Assembly (NCBI RefSeq): GCF_014644435.1 | Contig: NZ_BMKR01000044.1 | Coordinates: 1-61,159 of the forward strand | DNA: 61,159 bases | Origin: Paenibacillus albidus | GTDB taxonomy: Bacteria; Bacillota; Bacilli; Paenibacillales; Paenibacillaceae | Reading direction: 5' to 3' | Part shown: positions 49,714-57,647 of the stretch, one piece after another | How the letters are laid out: every line of letters starts with the position of its first letter | Position numbering within the stretch: position 1 is the first letter of the stretch | The notes under the pieces: generated by a model | The model's database searches: none | What the model saw: the letters and a program-made list of their open reading frames with translations, nothing else | What the model was told of the DNA's origin: nothing | Position numbers and translations under genes: made by a program

Positions 49714-50997
49714 TTATTTCGCAAAAATTCGGGCTATCGAAGGCGGGAGCTGCGGGAGTGCCTTTTGGAGCTTGTCCTGTGGAAAATAGAGGTGATATCT
49801 TCCACGGTGTATGCCGCTGATCGAGCGGACAATATCCGATACTTCCGAGATTTCCCGCAGGTTATCCTCCCGGTCAAGAAGTAATATTTGCTTGTTGTCA
49901 AAGCCTTCCCCCGGACGAAACACATCGTAAGGAAGATCGCTCGGAAAATCAATTTCCAGATCATATTCCGCATTCAGCCCGGCCGCTGCAAAGCTGCGGC
50001 GGATTTCGCCAATGGTGTCGGCATCCAGGTTCTCTATCTCTACATATTTATACAGTTTACGATGAATAAAACGACTGCACAAGTCACTGAGGAGTTCATC
50101 CTCCTCCAGCGTCCACTGCATAAAAGCAGTCTGCACCAGCGCTTCATCAAGCAGCAAATACTGTTCAACCGTCACTTCTCCCCGGAATAAATCCGGCAAG
50201 GGTTCAATCATGAAGCGAAAAGGATAATCCTGCAGCAACAGCTCTTTGGCCCTGCGGAAGATCTGGCGCAATATAATTTCCGAACTGCGGGTGACGGGAT
50301 GAAAATACACCTGCCAATACATCTGATACCGGGACATCAGATAATCTTCAATAGCATGCATACCGGACTCTTTCACAACCACCCGTCCATTATAAGGACG
50401 AAGCATTCTCAGAATGCGGTCAATATCGATCGTTCCATAATTCACACCGGTATAGTAGGCATCCCGGAGCAAATAATCCATGCGGTCCGCATCCAGGGGA
50501 CTGGAGACCAAATTGACAACAATTTCATGCTCGTAGGTTTTGGCAATGACCGAAGCCACCTTACGCGGAAAATCCGCTTCTACATCCTGCAGAATCCGGG
50601 TGATTTCAGTGTTCTCCAATATGATCCGGCAGGTCCAATCCTCATGGTTCATCGCAAAAGCTTCTTCTATAGAATGGGAAAACGGGCCATGTCCCAAATC
50701 ATGCAGCAGCGCAGCACATAACGTGAGCAGTCTTTCTTCCGAAATCCAGTCCTTGTAACCGCTTCTTTCAAACTGTGAAATAATGCGGCGGGTGATTTCA
50801 TAGACACCAAGAGAGTGTGAGAACCGGCTGTGCTCTGCCCCGTGAAAAGTCAAATAGGATGTTCCTAACTGGCGAATTCTGCGTAAACGCTGAAATTCTT
50901 CTGTATTGATTAATCGCCAGATAATGGTGTCCTGTACATGAATGTAGTTATGAACCGGATCTTTGAATACCTTTTCCTCCGTAAGCGGACGTTTCAT
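49714..50997 (-). CDS. HD-domain phosphohydrolase (YwfO/dGTPase-like)
   Basis: The 427-aa protein shows a SAMHD1/dGTPase-type HD domain: FQRLRRIRQLGTSYLTFHGA, then EHSRFSHSLGVYEI and the HD signature ALLHDLGHGPFSHSIEE, with SSPLDADRMDYLLRDAYYTG as the downstream metal ligand. The closest B. subtilis protein by motif is YwfO, a (d)NTP triphosphohydrolase-like enzyme; I infer dNTP hydrolysis, but the substrate is unknown. The start is ATG 50997, 10 nt after AAGGAGC. It is divergent from abrB across Spo0A boxes, where B. subtilis has metS. Confidence 0.85.
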   Translation of the reverse strand: MKRPLTEEKVFKDPVHNYIHVQDTIIWRLINTEEFQRLRRIRQLGTSYLTFHGAEHSRFSHSLGVYEITRRIISQFERSGYKDWISEERLLTLCAALLHDLGHGPFSHSIEEAFAMNHEDWTCRIILENTEITRILQDVEADFPRKVASVIAKTYEHEIVVNLVSSPLDADRMDYLLRDAYYTGVNYGTIDIDRILRMLRPYNGRVVVKESGMHAIEDYLMSRYQMYWQVYFHPVTRSSEIILRQIFRRAKELLLQDYPFRFMIEPLPDLFRGEVTVEQYLLLDEALVQTAFMQWTLEEDELLSDLCSRFIHRKLYKYVEIENLDADTIGEIRRSFAAAGLNAEYDLEIDFPSDLPYDVFRPGEGFDNKQILLLDREDNLREISEVSDIVRSISGIHRGRYHLYFPQDKLQKALPQLPPSIARIFAK

Positions 50998-51048
50998 GAT
51001 ATCAGCTCCTTCATACAATTTTTGTATTCATTTCGCTAACAACAGGGT

Positions 51049-51078
51049 ATAATAAGTAATTATGTCGCACTTTGTCGA
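51049..51078 (-). promoter_or_regulatory. candidate promoter of the HD gene overlapping a Spo0A box
   Basis: TATTAT (51049-51054) is preceded at 18 bp by TCGACA (51073-51078), which is the reverse of a TGTCGA Spo0A core. Spo0A binding here could activate or block the HD gene. Confidence 0.4.
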
Positions 51079-51089
51079 ATAATGACATT
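51073..51089 (+). promoter_or_regulatory. tandem Spo0A boxes, upstream copy
   Basis: TGTCGAA (51073-51079), TAA, TGACATT (51083-51089) repeats the arrangement of the abrB operator. A further TGTCGCA lies at 51063-51069 and a reverse ATCGACA at 51113-51119. Confidence 0.65.
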
Positions 51090-51204
51090 TTAAGTCCGCT
51101 ATAATCGACAAATTTTATTTTGACTGTTTAGAGAGATCATCCTTTAAGCGTAGGCTGTATAGAGATAATTTAAAAAAAATCCTTAAAATTCGCCTGAAAA
51201 AAGG

Positions 51205-51233
51205 TTGACTGTTTTGGGAATCGTTGGTATTAT
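51205..51233 (+). promoter_or_regulatory. abrB promoter (sigma-A)
   Basis: TTGACT (51205-51210) and TATTAT (51228-51233) are 17 bp apart on the plus strand, about 70 bp before abrB. Confidence 0.75.
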
Positions 51234-51256
51234 GAATATCATAAAACAGTGAACAA

Positions 51257-51273
51257 TGTCGAATAATGACACT
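51257..51273 (+). promoter_or_regulatory. tandem Spo0A boxes downstream of the abrB promoter
   Basis: TGTCGAA (51257-51263), TAA, TGACACT (51267-51273) lies about 17 bp after the expected start of transcription. B. subtilis abrB has tandem TGTCGAA / TGACGAA boxes in the same phase, where Spo0A-P represses abrB. Confidence 0.8.
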
Positions 51274-51303
51274 TTTGATAATTGAGAGGAGCAACGATTT
51301 ATA

Positions 51304-51558
51304 ATGATGAAATCAACAGGAATTGTAAGAAAAGTCGATGAACTTGGACGGGTTGTTATCCCTATTGAATTGCGTCGTACCCTCGGTATCGGTGAAAAAG
51401 ATGCGCTCGAAATCTACGTGGACGGTGAGCGGATCATGCTTAAGAAATATGAGCCTGCTTGTATCTTCTGTGGCAATGCCGAGAACGTAACGTACTTCAA
51501 GGGTAAAATTGTTTGTCATGAATGTATTTCTTCTATTCCTACCCCTGTGACAAACTAG
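51304..51558 (+). CDS. abrB: transition-state regulator AbrB with a cysteine-rich C-terminus
   Basis: AbrB represses post-exponential genes during growth. The 84-aa protein has the AbrB DNA-binding domain, nearly identical to B. subtilis (MKSTGIVRKVDELGRVVIPI, ELRRTLGIGEKDALEIYVDG). The C-terminal part differs: CIFCGNAENVTYFKGKIVCH, with a CxxC at about 54-57 and a second CxxC ending in EC, like a small zinc ribbon, replacing the B. subtilis multimerisation domain. A GGAG lies about 12 nt before the ATG. It is followed by a strong terminator. Confidence 0.93.
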   Translation: MMKSTGIVRKVDELGRVVIPIELRRTLGIGEKDALEIYVDGERIMLKKYEPACIFCGNAENVTYFKGKIVCHECISSIPTPVTN

Positions 51559-51621
51559 AACAAATCAGTTATAATAAGAACTAATCTAATTGTTAATTCT
51601 AACCTTTTTAATATCTCCTTG

Positions 51622-51650
51622 ACCCTCCGCGTATGCGGAGGGTATTTTTT
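51622..51650 (+). terminator. abrB terminator
   Basis: ACCCTCCGC and GCGGAGGGT pair perfectly around GTAT and are followed by ATTTTTT. Confidence 0.9.
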
Positions 51651-51945
51651 GTCGGGGACACCCTCCCAAACCCTCCCTACAGGGAGGGCCCCAAGGGCCC
51701 CGGCCCTCTGGACACCCGGAATTTTGTCTAGCTGGGTGAGAGCGCGGAAGGGTGTGAGGTTTGGCGCAGGACCGGCCCCTGATCGGGCTTCCCTCTGGGT
51801 GCCCTCAGGGCCTTGTCATTCGAAGGGGGCGCCATGCTCCGCTATTATGGCGGCTGCGCGGCCTGGGAGCAACGAATGGAGCATTAGATTAGATCGCTGT
51901 CCCTTCGGGATACGCTTGACGGCGGCGTGGCACCTAACCTTTTGT
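51651..51945. other. GC-rich hairpin-dense intergenic island
   Basis: The gap between convergent abrB and rsmI holds no credible gene. It contains CCCTCCC/GGGAGGG (51671-51688), GGGCCCCAAGGGCCCC and CCCT/CAGGG stems, and is far more GC-rich than its surroundings. It might be a dispersed repeat of Paenibacillus genomes, or a structured RNA. Confidence 0.6.
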
Positions 51946-52842
51946 TTATTCCTCATCCTGGCTGAGCAGGGCATTATAAATGTCCCGCTTGGCCACGCCG
52001 CGGTCAGCTGCGGCTTTTTTCATCGCATCCTTGCGGGAGAGATCCGCTGCTTCGTAATGAGCGACATGCTGTTCAATGGTCAGCTCCCGCCACCAAGCCG
52101 AACTGGCTTCCTCTGCTTCCTCTCTGCTCTCCCCTTCAAGGACTATGACATATTCGCCAATCGGCGGGTGTTCCGCAAGCCAGGCGCTGCACTCCTCAAT
52201 TGTTCCGCGCAGAAATTCTTCATACCGCTTCGTCAGCTCACGAGCCAGCACAATCCGGCGATTGCCGAAGTTCTCCTGCAGATGCGCTAATGTCTTAATC
52301 ACCCGATGCGGCGATTCATAGAACAACAATGTTCCTTGAGCAGCCCGCAGTGGAGCCAGCACAACCCGGATATCCTTACGTTCCCGTGGCAGGAATCCTG
52401 CAAAGGTGAAGGTTGTGGTCGGCAGGCCCGATGCAATTAAAGCTGACAACGCCGCGTTAGCACCCGGGATAGGAATTACCGGGATCCCTTGGGCGATGGC
52501 AAGTGCCACAAGGTCAGCCCCAGGATCAGAAATGGCCGGCAGACCGGCGTCACTAACGAGCGCTAGATTTTTACCTTCTATTATATAACGGATCAGTTCC
52601 GGTCCACTGGCAGCCTTATTATGCTCATGATAGCTGAACAGCATCGAAGGTGATATTTCAAAATGGCTGAGCAGCTTGCGGGTCTGTCTCGTATCTTCAG
52701 CTGCGATAATATCGCATTCACGCAAGGTGTTGACCGCACGATACGTCATATCCTCCAGATTCCCGATAGGCGTTGCCACCAAATATAATGAACCAATTTC
52801 CTTATTTGTGCGCTGAAAGCTGCTTTGACATGATATGGTCAT
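51946..52842 (-). CDS. rsmI: 16S rRNA (cytidine(1402)-2'-O)-methyltransferase
   Basis: It methylates the 2'-OH of C1402 in 16S rRNA. The 298-aa protein of the tetrapyrrole-methylase fold shows GSLYLVATPIGNLEDMTYRA, DIIAAEDTRQTRKLLSHFEI, ALVSDAGLPAISDPGADLV, PIPGANAALSALIASGLPT and LLFYESPHRV. Its ATG overlaps the trmN6 stop, behind GAGGG. The GIY-YIG gene yazA, between these two in B. subtilis, is missing. Confidence 0.96.
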   Translation of the reverse strand: MTISCQSSFQRTNKEIGSLYLVATPIGNLEDMTYRAVNTLRECDIIAAEDTRQTRKLLSHFEISPSMLFSYHEHNKAASGPELIRYIIEGKNLALVSDAGLPAISDPGADLVALAIAQGIPVIPIPGANAALSALIASGLPTTTFTFAGFLPRERKDIRVVLAPLRAAQGTLLFYESPHRVIKTLAHLQENFGNRRIVLARELTKRYEEFLRGTIEECSAWLAEHPPIGEYVIVLEGESREEAEEASSAWWRELTIEQHVAHYEAADLSRKDAMKKAAADRGVAKRDIYNALLSQDEE

Positions 52843-53612
52843 AATTTACCCTCTTTTGCTCCATAGTAGATGTCCATAATCTCCGGACAATATTGATTGT
52901 CTTCATTATAGACGATAAGAGGCGGTTGCAGGCGGACCTCAGGCTTTCCGTCCCGTGCCGCTTCAATTAATACCATATTGGCTTCGAGATGCGCCCGCGG
53001 ATGTACAAAGCGGATGATCTTCGGTTCCAGCCGATATTTCCTCATCAGACTGATGATATCGACAAGCCGTTGCGGCTTATGCACCATGCTCACTTTTCCT
53101 CCGGTGCGGACAAGCCGGACACAAGCCTGTATGACCTCCTCCAGTGTACAACCAAGCTCGTGGCGGGCCATGGCCTGATGGGTGTTCAGCTTCAAATCAC
53201 TGCCGTTAAGCGGCATATACGGCGGATTGACCGTTATAGCGTCATAAACGCCGTGTCCTGCCACCGTGTACAATTCACGCAGATCACCTTCATGAATGGT
53301 AATACGCTCTCCCAGGCCGTTTAAAGCTACGCTGCGGCGGGCCATGTCGGCGAGCCGGGGCTGGATCTCGATACCTTCTAGAGAAGCATTCGTCCGGGTA
53401 GTCATCAGGATGGGAATAACACCGTTCCCCGTGCACAGATCAAGCACCCTGCCCCGCGGGGGAATACTGGCAAAACGGGCCAGCAATACAGCATCCATCG
53501 AGAAGCTGAATACCTCATCGCTTTGGATAATGCGCAACTCATGAGTTAATAAATCATCTACCCTCTCCGTGGGGAGCAATGGTACGGATATTTCGTCTAA
53601 TGGATTTGTCAT
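52839..53612 (-). CDS. tRNA1(Val) (adenine(37)-N6)-methyltransferase-like protein (YabB)
   Basis: The 257-aa protein is a class I SAM-dependent N6-methyltransferase: VLDLCTGNGVIPILM as the SAM loop, LEGIEIQPRLADMARRSVAL, and ITVNPPYMPLNGSD as the NPPY catalytic motif (about 118). By homology it methylates A37 of a tRNA, as TrmN6 does, but the exact substrate is inferred. AGGAGAAT precedes the ATG. It begins the trmN6-rsmI unit after the yabA terminator. Confidence 0.9.
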   Translation of the reverse strand: MTNPLDEISVPLLPTERVDDLLTHELRIIQSDEVFSFSMDAVLLARFASIPPRGRVLDLCTGNGVIPILMTTRTNASLEGIEIQPRLADMARRSVALNGLGERITIHEGDLRELYTVAGHGVYDAITVNPPYMPLNGSDLKLNTHQAMARHELGCTLEEVIQACVRLVRTGGKVSMVHKPQRLVDIISLMRKYRLEPKIIRFVHPRAHLEANMVLIEAARDGKPEVRLQPPLIVYNEDNQYCPEIMDIYYGAKEGKL

Positions 53613-53641
53613 TATATTCTCCTAAATGTATGCTTAAATTC

Positions 53642-53671
53642 AAAAAAACCGTAGGCGTGAAGCTCCTACGG
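53642..53671 (-). terminator. yabA terminator
   Basis: CCGTAGG (53649-53655) and CCTACGG (53665-53671) pair around a nine-base loop and are followed by seven U residues on the minus strand. Confidence 0.9.
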
Positions 53672-53681
53672 CTGGATATCC

Positions 53682-54047
53682 TCATTTATTAAGAAAAGAA
53701 AGACAGAACAGACAATCACCCTCAGTACGCAAATGCCCGAAATAAACATTGCAGATGTGAAAGCCTTCATGATACAGGCGGGCCAGATTGTCATAACCTT
53801 CCCCGACAACCTCTTCCGTACCCTCACTGGCCGCTAAAAGAGCCTCTGCCTCTGCAGAATCTACATTAGGGTCTAGAGGGGCTTCCCTCTTTAGTATTTT
53901 GCGCAGCTGTTCATTCTCCAGACTGAGCCTTTGATTGGTTTCCATCAGTTCTTTTACCGTCTGTTTCCAATCGCCAAGATTGGCGCGCATCGTTTCCATC
54001 TGCGCTTCCATATCCTGCATGTGTGCAAATATATTTTTCTTCTCCAA
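53682..54047 (-). CDS. yabA: replication initiation control protein YabA
   Basis: YabA binds DnaA and DnaN and restrains over-initiation. The 121-aa protein has an N-terminal coiled coil (about 5-60, IFAHMQDMEAQMETMRANLG) and a C-terminal zinc domain with HEGFHICNVYFGHLR and CLFCLSFL. It starts with TTG at 54047, with GGGGTGG close upstream. It follows ricT by 30 bp. Confidence 0.94.
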   Translation of the reverse strand: MEKKNIFAHMQDMEAQMETMRANLGDWKQTVKELMETNQRLSLENEQLRKILKREAPLDPNVDSAEAEALLAASEGTEEVVGEGYDNLARLYHEGFHICNVYFGHLRTEGDCLFCLSFLNK

Positions 54048-54077
54048 GTTTCCACCCCGAAAGTAACCTTATATGGT

Positions 54078-54878
54078 TTACTTGACGACAACATCATCCA
54101 TTGGAAGTTCCTTAACTTTGCCCACTTCAAACAGCTGCACATGAACCGTACGGATTCCGGCATTAATGCCTACAACCTTGCCGTCACCAAGTGAGGTTAC
54201 GACAATTTTGCCTACCGCTGGCATTTCTTCCTTTGTGCTTTCATAATTATCATGCTCAAATTTCAGACAACACATCAGCCGGCCGCATAATCCGGAGATC
54301 TTCGTTGGATTTAGTGAAAGATTCTGGTCTTTGGCCATCTTTATGGATACAGGCTCAAAATCGCCAAGCCATGAAGAGCAGCATAGTACTCGTCCACAAG
54401 GTCCAAGTCCGCCCAACATTTTTGCCTCATCACGTACACCAATTTGCCGAAGCTCAATACGCGTACGGAAGATGCTGGCCAAATCCTTTACCAGTTCACG
54501 GAAGTCAACGCGTCCTTCAGCCGTGAAATAAAAGATAATCTTATTGCGGTCAAACGTAAACTCCACATCCACAAGCTTCATTTTGAGGCCGTGATCGCGG
54601 ATTTTATTTAAACAGGTCGTGAAAGCTTCCTTAGCGGCACCTTTGTTCTCCTCAACCACACGTGCATCGGTATCTCCCGCAATACGCATGACCTTCTTGA
54701 GAGGCAAGACCACATCAGACTCCTGCACTTCCTTTTTGCCAACGACAACCTTACCATATTCGACCCCGCGCGCTGTCTCCACAATAACGCATTGATCCCG
54801 TTCAATCGGAAAATCAAGCGGATCGAAGTAATATATTTTACCCGCTTTTTTGAAGCGGACACCTACTACGCTGTACAA
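54078..54878 (-). CDS. ricT: RicT (YaaT) PSP1-domain protein of the Y-complex
   Basis: RicT, with RicA and RicF, assists RNase Y-dependent mRNA processing and sporulation phosphorelay. The 266-aa PSP1-domain protein has VVGVRFKKAGKIYYFDPLDF, LRQIGVRDEAKMLGGLGPCG, RVLCCSSWLGDFEPVSIKMA and GLCGRLMCCLKFEH, whose cysteines are known in the family to bind Fe-S clusters. It starts with TTG behind AAGGGGG. The holB-ricT-yabA order is conserved. Confidence 0.95.
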   Translation of the reverse strand: MYSVVGVRFKKAGKIYYFDPLDFPIERDQCVIVETARGVEYGKVVVGKKEVQESDVVLPLKKVMRIAGDTDARVVEENKGAAKEAFTTCLNKIRDHGLKMKLVDVEFTFDRNKIIFYFTAEGRVDFRELVKDLASIFRTRIELRQIGVRDEAKMLGGLGPCGRVLCCSSWLGDFEPVSIKMAKDQNLSLNPTKISGLCGRLMCCLKFEHDNYESTKEEMPAVGKIVVTSLGDGKVVGINAGIRTVHVQLFEVGKVKELPMDDVVVK

Positions 54879-55022
54879 AAATTAACCCCCTTGTTTGCCG
54901 GTAAAAAAGGAACCTATGGGCAAGTCCACTCCTGATGATCCATACTTGTTCTTCCTCATCCATTTAACCCATACTTCCAGGCCAGAAGCGACATCCGGAG
55001 GATATATATTATATATTGCCCG

Positions 55023-55997
55023 CTAATTTTCAAGACGGATTAAAAACTGCTCCAGACACAATTGGGCATTGGCATTGGAACGCAGCTTCCGCTTGCTCTC
55101 TGCGGCATATTCCATATAAGACACCCACTGTTCCGTATTTCGCTGCCGGGCATGTCTGGAAATAAAATCTAACTGATCTATAAAAACGATACTTTCGTGC
55201 TTTCGGTACAGGAAGTAAAGCATATCTTTGAACCAGAGGTGGAACATGCTGAAAAGGGTATCCAAATGTTCACCGAGGCCGGTCTTGAACAGCTTCTGCC
55301 CTGCGGTTGCTACCGCGGAGCTGCTTTTGCCCAAAGACTCCTTAGCTAATTGTAACACTAGATTTCTCATTTCTGCAAACCAATTCTGCTCCAAAAGTTC
55401 CCTACAGCCCTCAATCCCGGATGTCAGGGATACTGCGCAGCGTGCCATGGGAAGCGGGACTCCCTCATCGGCCAATACCTGCAGCATCAGTTCGGGATGA
55501 ACAGGACTGAATGGAATTCGTTGGGTCCGGGACTGAATGGTTGGCAGCAAGGAACGGCTGTTCTCCGAAATCAGGATTCCTACTGCAGGGGCAGAGGGCT
55601 CTTCCAAAAATTTCAGCAGACTGTTGGCGGCTTGTACCGTCATTTTGTCCGCTCCCTCTATAATATAGACCTTCGGATTGATTCCTTCGGATCTGTATGA
55701 AAAGATACGCTGCAGTTCACGGATCTGATCAATTTTGATGCTGGCCCCTTCCGGCTTCATTAAGGTCAAGTCGGGATGGTTGCCATGTTCCACCTTGCGG
55801 CATTCCAGACATTCACCACAAGCATCATCCTTCAATCGGGTACAAAAGATAGCTTGGGCAAAGGTAAGGGCTGTTTTCATCTGTCCGCTGCCAGCCGGTC
55901 CGCTGAATAAATAAGCATGGCTTACGGTTTCCTTGCGCAGGGCATTTTGGAGCAGCCGTTTGGCATCCTCCTGGCCCACTATATCCTGAAAAGGCAT
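55023..55997 (-). CDS. holB: DNA polymerase III subunit delta'
   Basis: Delta' is part of the clamp loader. The protein (about 324 aa) has an AAA+ fold with MPFQDIVGQEDAKRLLQNAL, a degenerate Walker A (SGPAGSGQMKTA, the Lys displaced), four zinc cysteines (IFCTRLKDDACGECLECR), sensor 1 LKFLEEPSAPAVGILISENS and SRTQRIPF. The loss of the P-loop is typical for delta'. ATG 55997 behind GGAGGG is preferred to ATG 56009, which overlaps that site. Confidence 0.94.
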   Translation of the reverse strand: MPFQDIVGQEDAKRLLQNALRKETVSHAYLFSGPAGSGQMKTALTFAQAIFCTRLKDDACGECLECRKVEHGNHPDLTLMKPEGASIKIDQIRELQRIFSYRSEGINPKVYIIEGADKMTVQAANSLLKFLEEPSAPAVGILISENSRSLLPTIQSRTQRIPFSPVHPELMLQVLADEGVPLPMARCAVSLTSGIEGCRELLEQNWFAEMRNLVLQLAKESLGKSSSAVATAGQKLFKTGLGEHLDTLFSMFHLWFKDMLYFLYRKHESIVFIDQLDFISRHARQRNTEQWVSYMEYAAESKRKLRSNANAQLCLEQFLIRLEN

Positions 55998-56018
55998 AAT
56001 TCCCTCCATAGGTCGCTG

Positions 56019-56462
56019 TTAAAAAGAAAGGTTGATCAGCATCCCGCGGATTTCTCCAACCCGGCCGAGCAGATCAATCCGCCCCTGTTCATTTTCCAGG
56101 AGTTCATCGGCCATCGACAGCAAAGCTTCATCTATTTCTTCCAGCAGCTTGTAACGTTTTCCCCGTCCCCGCCGATCCCAGCCGCGGGTCTCCTTGAGGA
56201 TTACACCTCTCCGGGCGGTCTCCTCCAGGAACCTTTTAATCAACGTCCGGTAGATGGTCAGTTCGCGGACGGTCATGGATTTGGATAACCGTTCACCCTG
56301 CAGATGAATCTCCTTGATCTGACGGTTCAGTTCATCTCTCGTTTTTTGTTCACCCTGTTGCTGAAATACATCAGAGAACGTTTTGGGCTGAATGGGCTTA
56401 TTGGCACCTTCCGCAGTTGACAACTCGCTTTTTAGGGGCCTGTAGCCCGGATTTATTTTCAA
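56019..56462 (-). CDS. yaaR: YaaR family (DUF327) protein
   Basis: The 147-aa, mostly helical protein (FSDVFQQQGEQKTRDELNRQ, LTIYRTLIKRFLEETARRGV, GKRYKLLEEIDEALLSMADE) matches YaaR, of unknown function, encoded between darA and holB in Bacillales. Charged helices suggest a soluble protein. The start is the ATG at 56462; its Shine-Dalgarno (GGCGG) is moderate. Confidence 0.85.
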   Translation of the reverse strand: MKINPGYRPLKSELSTAEGANKPIQPKTFSDVFQQQGEQKTRDELNRQIKEIHLQGERLSKSMTVRELTIYRTLIKRFLEETARRGVILKETRGWDRRGRGKRYKLLEEIDEALLSMADELLENEQGRIDLLGRVGEIRGMLINLSF

Positions 56463-56483
56463 AGGAATTCTACCGCCTTTTAT

Positions 56484-56554
56484 AGGTTATAAAATAACCT
56501 TTCCTATAACAGAAACGGCTATTCCAGCTTCCGCTGATATCTAACCGTTTCTGT
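56484..56554 (-). other. two hairpins between darA and yaaR
   Basis: ACAGAAACGG (56509-56518) and CCGTTTCTGT (56545-56554) enclose an inner CAGC TTCC GCTG stem. AGGTTAT (56484-56490) and ATAACCT (56494-56500) form a second perfect 7-bp arm pair. Neither has a long U-tract. Confidence 0.6.
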
Positions 56555-56571
56555 ACATTCCAGTATATTTC

Positions 56572-56901
56572 TTAATAATGCTCAAAACGGTCAACAGGGA
56601 GAACGAATACCGTTGCCCCGCCAACTTGGACTTCGACAGGTAGCGGTAAATAGGAATCGGTCGTACCACTCATAGGTGTCACTGGAGTCACCAGCTGTTC
56701 ACGTACTTTACAGCTGTTGCGGATGACAGTTAATACAGCTTCCACCTGACCGTCTTCCACCCCGATCATAAACGTGGTATTTCCAGCCCGCAAGAACCCG
56801 CCGGTACTCGCCAACTTGGTCGCACGGAAATTGGCTTTGACCAGTTCACTTGATAATCGGTTGCTGTCCTTATCCTGGATAATTGCAATGATCAACTTCA
56901 T
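56572..56901 (-). CDS. darA: c-di-AMP receptor protein DarA (PstA, YaaQ)
   Basis: DarA is a PII-like trimer that binds c-di-AMP; its downstream target is unclear. The 109-aa protein shows MKLIIAIIQDKDSNRLSSEL, KANFRATKLASTGGFLRAGN and TTFMIGVEDGQVEAVLTVIR, and the C-terminal GGATVFVLPVDRFEHY. AAGGAGG lies 9 nt before the ATG. It pairs functionally with the c-di-AMP riboswitch at 48476-48700. Confidence 0.95.
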   Translation of the reverse strand: MKLIIAIIQDKDSNRLSSELVKANFRATKLASTGGFLRAGNTTFMIGVEDGQVEAVLTVIRNSCKVREQLVTPVTPMSGTTDSYLPLPVEVQVGGATVFVLPVDRFEHY

Positions 56902-57005
56902 CTTCGCATTCCTCCTTCAAATTATATGAAGCCTGGCATCTACCTGATATTCAGGCCATTAACGCATGGTCTAACGTCTTCTCTTAGTATATTAGACAAA
57001 ACTAG

Positions 57006-57647
57006 CTAAAAACCCTTTAAAACTCTCTCTTCCAGCGTTCTTACGATATCTTGCTCCACCATATGAACGGGACGGTTGGCATCCAAAACCACAATGCGGT
57101 CCGGATAAGCGTGTATGACCTGTTGGTATCCCTCCCGGACTTTCTGGTGAAAGTCCAGACTTTCCATATCAAGCCGGTTCATCTCCCGGTTCTGATTGGC
57201 CGCTATCCGCGACAGGCCGACTTCCGGATCTACATCCAGATAAAAAGTAAGGTCAGGCATCCGTGTTCCAACTGCAAAACGGTTAATGGCATAGACCTCC
57301 TCCATTCCCAGGCCTCTGGCATACCCCTGATAGACAAGGCTGCTGTCGATAAAACGGTCACACAATACCGTCAGCCCCTCCTTCAGCGCGGGTTCCACAA
57401 CCTCGGCCAAATGTTGGCTTCTGGCAGCCGCATACAATAACGCCTCTGTTCGTGCATCCATGGCAGTATGCGCAGGATCGAGAATAATGGAACGGATCTT
57501 CTCAGCGATCTCCACTCCGCCTGGTTCACGTGTGATCCGGTAGGGCATGGAGCGGTTCTGCAAGTAAGCCGCTACTCTGCCCATTACCGTTGTTTTGCCG
57601 GAGCCATCCCCTCCCTCCAGTGTGATAAACAACCCTTCTTGTGCCAC
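57006..57647 (-). CDS. tmk: thymidylate kinase
   Basis: Tmk converts dTMP to dTDP. The 213-aa protein has the P-loop FITLEGGDGSGKTTVMGRVA, the DR(Y/F) motif VLCDRFIDSSLVYQGYARGL, a LID segment and the substrate motif TREPGGVEIAEKIR. It uses a GTG start directly after the decarboxylase stop (TAAGTG), with AGAAGG as the Shine-Dalgarno, so the two genes are cotranscribed. Confidence 0.96.
   Translation of the reverse strand: MAQEGLFITLEGGDGSGKTTVMGRVAAYLQNRSMPYRITREPGGVEIAEKIRSIILDPAHTAMDARTEALLYAAARSQHLAEVVEPALKEGLTVLCDRFIDSSLVYQGYARGLGMEEVYAINRFAVGTRMPDLTFYLDVDPEVGLSRIAANQNREMNRLDMESLDFHQKVREGYQQVIHAYPDRIVVLDANRPVHMVEQDIVRTLEERVLKGF

Noticed and set aside
51619..52290. 223-codon plus-strand frame from the abrB terminator into rsmI
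   Set aside because: It begins within a terminator, crosses hairpins and is antisense to rsmI.
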